From JANOYC01 sp031428675 (GTDB lineage: Bacteria > Actinomycetota > Actinomycetes > Actinomycetales > Microbacteriaceae), in contig JANOYC010000059.1 in the NCBI GenBank assembly GCA_031428675.1, positions 1-17,593 on the forward strand: a stretch of 17,593 bases of DNA, written 5' to 3'. Below are positions 13,719-17,593 of this stretch, in pieces. The notes beneath the pieces are model-generated. The model was not told where the DNA came from. It saw nothing but the letters and a program-made list of their open reading frames with translations, and searched no databases. The translations under genes were made by a program, and so were the position numbers. Within the stretch, counting starts at the first letter, position 1. Each line of letters begins with the position of its first letter.

Positions 13719-16256
13719 ATGTCTGCCCCCAAATCCGAGCCTCGTGGTGCGCTTTCCGCGCTCGCGGGAATGGTCGGCTTCAGCGCACTTGCCGGTCTTC
13801 TCGTCACCGTGATGGTGACGCCGGCTCTGGCTATCACCGGCATGACAGCGAACAACACGATCGGAATCTTCGACAGTCTGCCCGAATTCATCGAGATCGG
13901 GCAGCAACCGGAACGCAATACGATCGTCGCCAATTCGAACGCGGGCCAACAGGTCATCGCCACGATTTATGACCAGAACCGCGAAGAGGTCACCTACGAG
14001 CAGATCTCCCCGCACGCTGTCAACGCGACGGTCGCCGGCGAAGACCGTCGGTTTTTTGAGCACGGTGGCGTGGACATCGCGTCGGTTGTGCGCGCGGCGG
14101 TGACGAACTTCACCTCGAGCCAGGTGGAGAGCGGCGCGTCGACTCTGTCGATGCAGCTCGTCAAGAACATTTACGTACAGCTCGCGTTGGAAAAAGACAC
14201 ACCCGAAGAGGTGAAGAAGGCCTACGAAGAGGCAACCGCCACGAGCTTCGACCGCAAGCTCAAGGAGATGAAGCTCGCGATCGGTCTCGAGAAGACGTAC
14301 TCCAAGAAGGAAATTCTCACCGCGTATCTGAACATCGCGTTCTTCGGCGACAACACTTACGGCATCGAGTCCGCCGCCCAGCGGTATTACAGCGTGCCAG
14401 CGAAAGACCTGAACCCCGCGCAAGCGGCCAGCCTGATCGCGATCGTGCAGTATCCCAACTTGCGCGGCCTCGACAAGGAGGAAAATTTCGCGGCGAACAA
14501 AGACCGACGCGACACCATCCTCGGCAACATGCGCGTCGAGGGGATGCTCACCTCTGCCGAGTACCAAGACGCGCTGAACACCCCGGTGGATGCGTCGACT
14601 CTCGTTCCGTCGCTGCCTCGCAACGGCTGCATCGCTGCGTGGGATTACGCGAAGTTCTTCTGCGACTACGTCGTCAAGAACGTGAAGAACCTGACAGCAC
14701 TTGGCGCAGACGAGTCGGAACGCCTGGCCAACTGGAAGCGCGGCGGCTACACGATCCGAACGACGCTCGACATGGATCTGCAGCAGAACGCTCAGGAGCA
14801 GACCTGGCGGATGGCCCCCAATGACGCCACCGCGCTCCAACTCGGCAGTGCGACCTCGAGTGTCGAGGTCGGCACCGGCCGCATCTTGATGATGACCGAG
14901 AACAAGCTCTTCAACGACTCCCTCGAGGGTGGCGGGCCGACGAACACGGCCGTCAATTTCAACACCGACCGCGAGTATGGCGGTTCGAGCGGATTCCAGC
15001 CCGGCTCGACCTACAAGGTGTTCACCCTCATCAACTGGCTCGAGAACGGCCACGGTCTCAACGAAGTGGTCGACGGATCGATCCGGCAGGTCAACCAGGC
15101 TGCTTTCACTGACACCTGCGAAGACGGTGGCGGATGGGCCGGCCCTTACAAGTTCAAGAACGACTCTGGCGAATCGGGGTCGTGGACCGTCGCTCGGGCA
15201 ACCGCGCAGTCAGTCAACTCCGCGTTCATCTCGATGGCACTGAAACTCGACCTCTGCAGCATCCGTCGCACAGCGGAGTCGCTCGGTGTTCACCGCGCCG
15301 ACGGAACGCACCTCCAGACCAACCCATCGTCGGTGCTTGGCACCAACGAGATCGCACCATTGACGATGGCCGCGTCATATGCCGGAATTGCAAACGCGGG
15401 CGTCTACTGTGAGCCTGTCGCCATCGATTCCGTAATCTCGCCGACGGGTGACGAACTTCCCGGTCAGCAGCAGGAATGCCGTCAGGCACTCGACCCCGAA
15501 GTGGCCAACACGGCCGCGTTCGCGATGGCTGCGGTCATGCGCGGTGGCACCGGAACAGCATCGAACCCGAACGACGGCATCCCGATCATCGGCAAGACCG
15601 GAACCACGGACTCTTCGAACCAGACCTGGATCGTCACCGCGACAAAAAAGGTGGCGACGGCGGTGTGGGTTGGCAACATCGTCGGCTCCTACCCCATTCG
15701 CAATTTCCGCGCGGCCGGCACGAGCGGTGGACTATTGCGACACGCAATCATGAAGCCGACGATGGCTGCGGCCAACGCCAAGTACGGCGGCGGCGCGTTC
15801 GACCCACCGGCTAACCGCCTCCTTGTCGGAGCGGGCGCCACTGTGCCCGACGTCACCGGATCGTCGCTGGAGTCGGCTAAGGCACTGCTCGTGAATCTCG
15901 GATTCCGATTCGCCGACGGTGGCGCCGTGGATTCTGCCCTCGAGGTCGGCAAGGTCGTCAGCACGAGCCCCGGAGGCGGGTCGCGGGTGTCGATCGGTCA
16001 GACCGTGACGGTGTACACGAGCAACGGATCGATGACGAGCGTTCCCGACGCGGTCTCGGGCAACCCGAGTTTCTCAGACGCGCGGAAGATCCTGGCCGAT
16101 GCTGGCTTCGAGAACGTCGCGGAGTCGTGCGTCGTGCTCGACCCCGCAGAGGTGCCTGACAAAGGCGACAAAGTCGTGTCGAGTAGCCCCGCACCAGGAG
16201 CGACTGCCAAGCGGACCGACACCGTGACGTTGGGCGTCGGCAAGGCCAGCTGCTGA
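13719..16256 (+). CDS. ponA2: Bifunctional class A penicillin-binding protein with two PASTA domains (PonA2-like)
   Basis: The 845-aa protein polymerises and cross-links peptidoglycan outside the membrane. After a short basic tail comes one membrane helix (about 13-38). The glycosyltransferase domain (GT51) shows AGEDRRFFEHGGVD (Glu108 catalytic) and SGASTLSMQLVKN. The transpeptidase has Ser430 in PGSTYK (SxxK), SVN at 498-500, and KTGT starting at Lys626. Two PASTA repeats follow (VPDVTGSSLESAK from about 709, VPDAVSGNPSFSDA from about 775); the second carries a cysteine at about 804 and the protein ends in cysteine. No ribosome binding site precedes ATG 13719, but a -10 box does, so the message is probably leaderless; a GTG at 13683 is the poorer choice. 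The stop overlaps the next start (TGATG), as in the M. tuberculosis ponA2-Rv3683 pair. Confidence 0.95.
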   Translation: MSAPKSEPRGALSALAGMVGFSALAGLLVTVMVTPALAITGMTANNTIGIFDSLPEFIEIGQQPERNTIVANSNAGQQVIATIYDQNREEVTYEQISPHAVNATVAGEDRRFFEHGGVDIASVVRAAVTNFTSSQVESGASTLSMQLVKNIYVQLALEKDTPEEVKKAYEEATATSFDRKLKEMKLAIGLEKTYSKKEILTAYLNIAFFGDNTYGIESAAQRYYSVPAKDLNPAQAASLIAIVQYPNLRGLDKEENFAANKDRRDTILGNMRVEGMLTSAEYQDALNTPVDASTLVPSLPRNGCIAAWDYAKFFCDYVVKNVKNLTALGADESERLANWKRGGYTIRTTLDMDLQQNAQEQTWRMAPNDATALQLGSATSSVEVGTGRILMMTENKLFNDSLEGGGPTNTAVNFNTDREYGGSSGFQPGSTYKVFTLINWLENGHGLNEVVDGSIRQVNQAAFTDTCEDGGGWAGPYKFKNDSGESGSWTVARATAQSVNSAFISMALKLDLCSIRRTAESLGVHRADGTHLQTNPSSVLGTNEIAPLTMAASYAGIANAGVYCEPVAIDSVISPTGDELPGQQQECRQALDPEVANTAAFAMAAVMRGGTGTASNPNDGIPIIGKTGTTDSSNQTWIVTATKKVATAVWVGNIVGSYPIRNFRAAGTSGGLLRHAIMKPTMAAANAKYGGGAFDPPANRLLVGAGATVPDVTGSSLESAKALLVNLGFRFADGGAVDSALEVGKVVSTSPGGGSRVSIGQTVTVYTSNGSMTSVPDAVSGNPSFSDARKILADAGFENVAESCVVLDPAEVPDKGDKVVSSSPAPGATAKRTDTVTLGVGKASC

Positions 16257-17224
16257 TGTCGGCGTCGGGCGGACGAGCCGTGGCCACGGCGCTCGGCGCC
16301 ATCGGGGTAGCCTCGCTGGGCGCGTTCGCGTGGGGCGCGCTCGTCGAACGCAATCGTTTCACAGTGCGGCACGAAGTACTGCCGATTCTCGATCCGGGCG
16401 CGCGTCCGCTCACGATCCTGCATCTCACGGACTTCCACATGGCGCCCTGGCAAGAGAACAAGCAACAGTGGGTTCGATCGCTCGCCCTCTACGAGCCCGA
16501 CCTGATCGTGAACACTGGCGACAACCTCGGTCATGAGAATGGGCTCGACGGAGTGAGACGGGCGCTGGACGCGTTCGCTGGCGTGCCGGGAGTGTTCGTT
16601 CACGGGTCGAACGACTATTTCGGCCCGGTGTTCAAGAATCCGATGCGGTACTTCGCTGCGCCGAGTGCACACGCGCACCGAGCTGCGACGCTCGACACGG
16701 GCGCACTTGAGGCGTATTTCGAGCAGGAGCTGGGCTGGCTCAGTCTGAACAACTCCGCGCGAGCGATGGAGATTCGCGGATCACGCATCGAGCTCTTCGG
16801 CGTCAATGACGCACACCGCGGTTGGGACGAGCTCGGTCGGCTGGCGGGCGCGATCGAGACCATGCGTGAGAACGTGGGTTGGCAAGACGACCGCTCAGGG
16901 CCGGAGGCGATCTCTCTCGGTGTTACCCACTCGCCGTATCGTCGTGTGTTGAACACGTTCACCACCAACGGCGCTCACCTCATTTTCGCGGGGCACACCC
17001 ATGGCGGTCAGGTGCGCGTGCCCGGGCTCGCTCCCCTGGTTACCAATTGCGACATTCCCCCGGAGCAGGCTCAGGGGTTGAGCGTGTGGCATCACGCCCA
17101 CCACTCCGCGTACCTCAATGTCTCGGCAGGCATCGGCACATCGATCTATGCTCCCGTGCGATTCGCGTGTCCGCCCGAGGCAGTCGTCGTGACATTGACA
17201 CCCGGAGATATCGGCTATTCTTGA
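16256..17224 (+). CDS. Membrane-anchored metallophosphoesterase (YkuE/Rv3683-like), 322 aa
   Basis: The protein starts with one hydrophobic segment (about 8-30), probably an anchor. The calcineurin-like phosphoesterase motifs follow in order: HLTDFH (Asp59, His61), NTGDN (Asp89), GSND (Asn119, in the place of the usual GNHD), VTHSP (His225), and AGHTHGGQ (His247, His249). These bind two metal ions. The family acts on phosphate mono- or diesters; the substrate here is unknown, although the fixed link with the penicillin-binding protein suggests cell-envelope work. The ATG overlaps the upstream stop by one base, so the two are co-translated. The tRNA-Pro promoter appears to overlap its last codons. 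Confidence 0.92.
   Translation: MSASGGRAVATALGAIGVASLGAFAWGALVERNRFTVRHEVLPILDPGARPLTILHLTDFHMAPWQENKQQWVRSLALYEPDLIVNTGDNLGHENGLDGVRRALDAFAGVPGVFVHGSNDYFGPVFKNPMRYFAAPSAHAHRAATLDTGALEAYFEQELGWLSLNNSARAMEIRGSRIELFGVNDAHRGWDELGRLAGAIETMRENVGWQDDRSGPEAISLGVTHSPYRRVLNTFTTNGAHLIFAGHTHGGQVRVPGLAPLVTNCDIPPEQAQGLSVWHHAHHSAYLNVSAGIGTSIYAPVRFACPPEAVVVTLTPGDIGYS
17195..17221 (+). promoter_or_regulatory. Possible tRNA-Pro promoter
   Basis: A perfect TTGACA (17195-17200) and a TATTCT (17216-17221) stand 15 bp apart, shorter than the preferred 17. Transcription would start near 17228, about 24 bp before the tRNA. It lies in the last codons of the phosphoesterase gene. Confidence 0.4.
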
Positions 17225-17251
17225 CGAGGTTGTCCGCCGAGAGGCGTCAAC

Positions 17252-17325
<74 letters not shown>

Positions 17326-17332
17326 CAGATGA

Positions 17333-17363
17333 AACGGGAGTCGCGCAGAGCGCGGCTCCCGTT
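17333..17363. terminator. Two-way terminator hairpin between tRNA-Pro and the right-edge gene
   Basis: AACGGGAG (17333-17340) pairs with CTCCCGTT (17356-17363), CGCGC with GCGCG inside, one T-G wobble, loop AGA. The 14-bp stem has only short T-runs on each side (GTTCTC on plus, GTTTCATC on minus). It stands between converging transcripts and could end both. Confidence 0.6.
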
Positions 17364-17395
17364 CTCGCTTGTCGGTGCGGTCTCCGCGCCGCCGA

Positions 17396-17593
17396 TCAGG
17401 TGAAGTCAGCGTCGGGGCCGGCGCTGTAACTTGCCTCTAGACGCGGGCGCCAGCCGTTGTTGAGCACGTCGCCACTCTCATCGAGGTAGCACGCGCCGCA
17501 CAGCGACTCGTAGGTGACCTCGACGCCGTCGATTGCCACCTGGTCGCCGTCGAAGATGAACTCATCACCGGTTCGCCGCGCGTTGAAAATCGC
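17396..17593 (-). CDS. Unrecognised protein, C-terminal part (cut by window edge)
   Basis: On minus, an open frame enters from the right edge and runs 65 codons to a TGA at 17396-17398. It reads AIFNARRTGDEFIFDGDQVA, then an acidic stretch with YESLCGACYLDESGDVL and NNGWRPRLEASYSAG. Codon third positions are mostly G or C, as in neighbouring genes, and the terminator hairpin at 17333-17363 lies just past the stop, which supports a real gene. The CGAC pair of cysteines might bind a metal or form a disulfide. I do not recognise the family. The start and most of the gene are outside the window. Confidence 0.7.
   Translation of the reverse strand, partial: AIFNARRTGDEFIFDGDQVAIDGVEVTYESLCGACYLDESGDVLNNGWRPRLEASYSAGPDADFT

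Noticed and set aside
13710..15053. Minus-strand frame of 447 codons opposite the penicillin-binding protein
   Set aside because: The plus strand here has all catalytic motifs of a class A PBP; the opposite frame has no motif and an unlikely composition.

Overview
The window looks like ordinary chromosome of a G+C-rich actinobacterium, most likely one of the Microbacteriaceae. That family name is inferred from gene content and protein style, not measured. Three kinds of evidence support Actinobacteria: a cysteine-free TopA with Lys/Arg/Ala/Pro-rich tail, a small Tad locus with DUF4244, TadE-like and Rv3654c-like proteins, and a 6C-type small RNA. The gene set also matches, with rearrangement and losses, the Mycobacterium tuberculosis region from about Rv3644c to Rv3683 (holB, topA, tad genes, the B11/6C RNA, acs, RidA-like, DUF4177, ponA2, metallophosphoesterase). 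I see no integrase, transposase, CRISPR array or phage gene.

Left end (1-660): the first 52 codons of a Gfo/Idh/MocA oxidoreductase run off the left edge on the minus strand. A 47-codon plus-strand gene follows, with a good ribosome binding site and its own intrinsic terminator. A minus-strand tRNA-Thr(CGT) comes next.

Minus-strand block (652-10571), read right to left: tadA, a single two-domain T2SSF membrane gene, a Flp-like DUF4244 pilin, a TadE-like pseudopilin, an Rv3654c-like protein, topA, tmk, holB, a secreted lipoprotein alpha/beta hydrolase and a TetR regulator. Many junctions overlap (TAATG, TAGTG, ATGA), which suggests translational coupling. A good sigma70-type promoter for topA lies across the end of the last tad gene, so replication genes and tad genes need not depend on the same start.

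Intergenic 10572-11079: a two-hairpin RNA with C6 loops (6C RNA) lies on the minus strand between tadA and the divergent acs gene. Several inverted repeats that could be operators lie on the acs side.

Right part (11080-17593): acs (acetyl-CoA synthetase) on plus; convergent RidA-like and DUF4177 genes on minus; then, divergent from these, a class A penicillin-binding protein with two PASTA repeats (PonA2-like), apparently with a leaderless mRNA, overlapped by a membrane-anchored metallophosphoesterase. After these come tRNA-Pro(CGG), a two-way terminator hairpin, and the 3' end of an unrecognised minus-strand gene at the right edge.

The most notable items are the 6C RNA with its possible control elements, the reduced Tad locus, the delta' clamp-loader subunit lacking its zinc cysteines, and the small self-terminated gene at 314-457.
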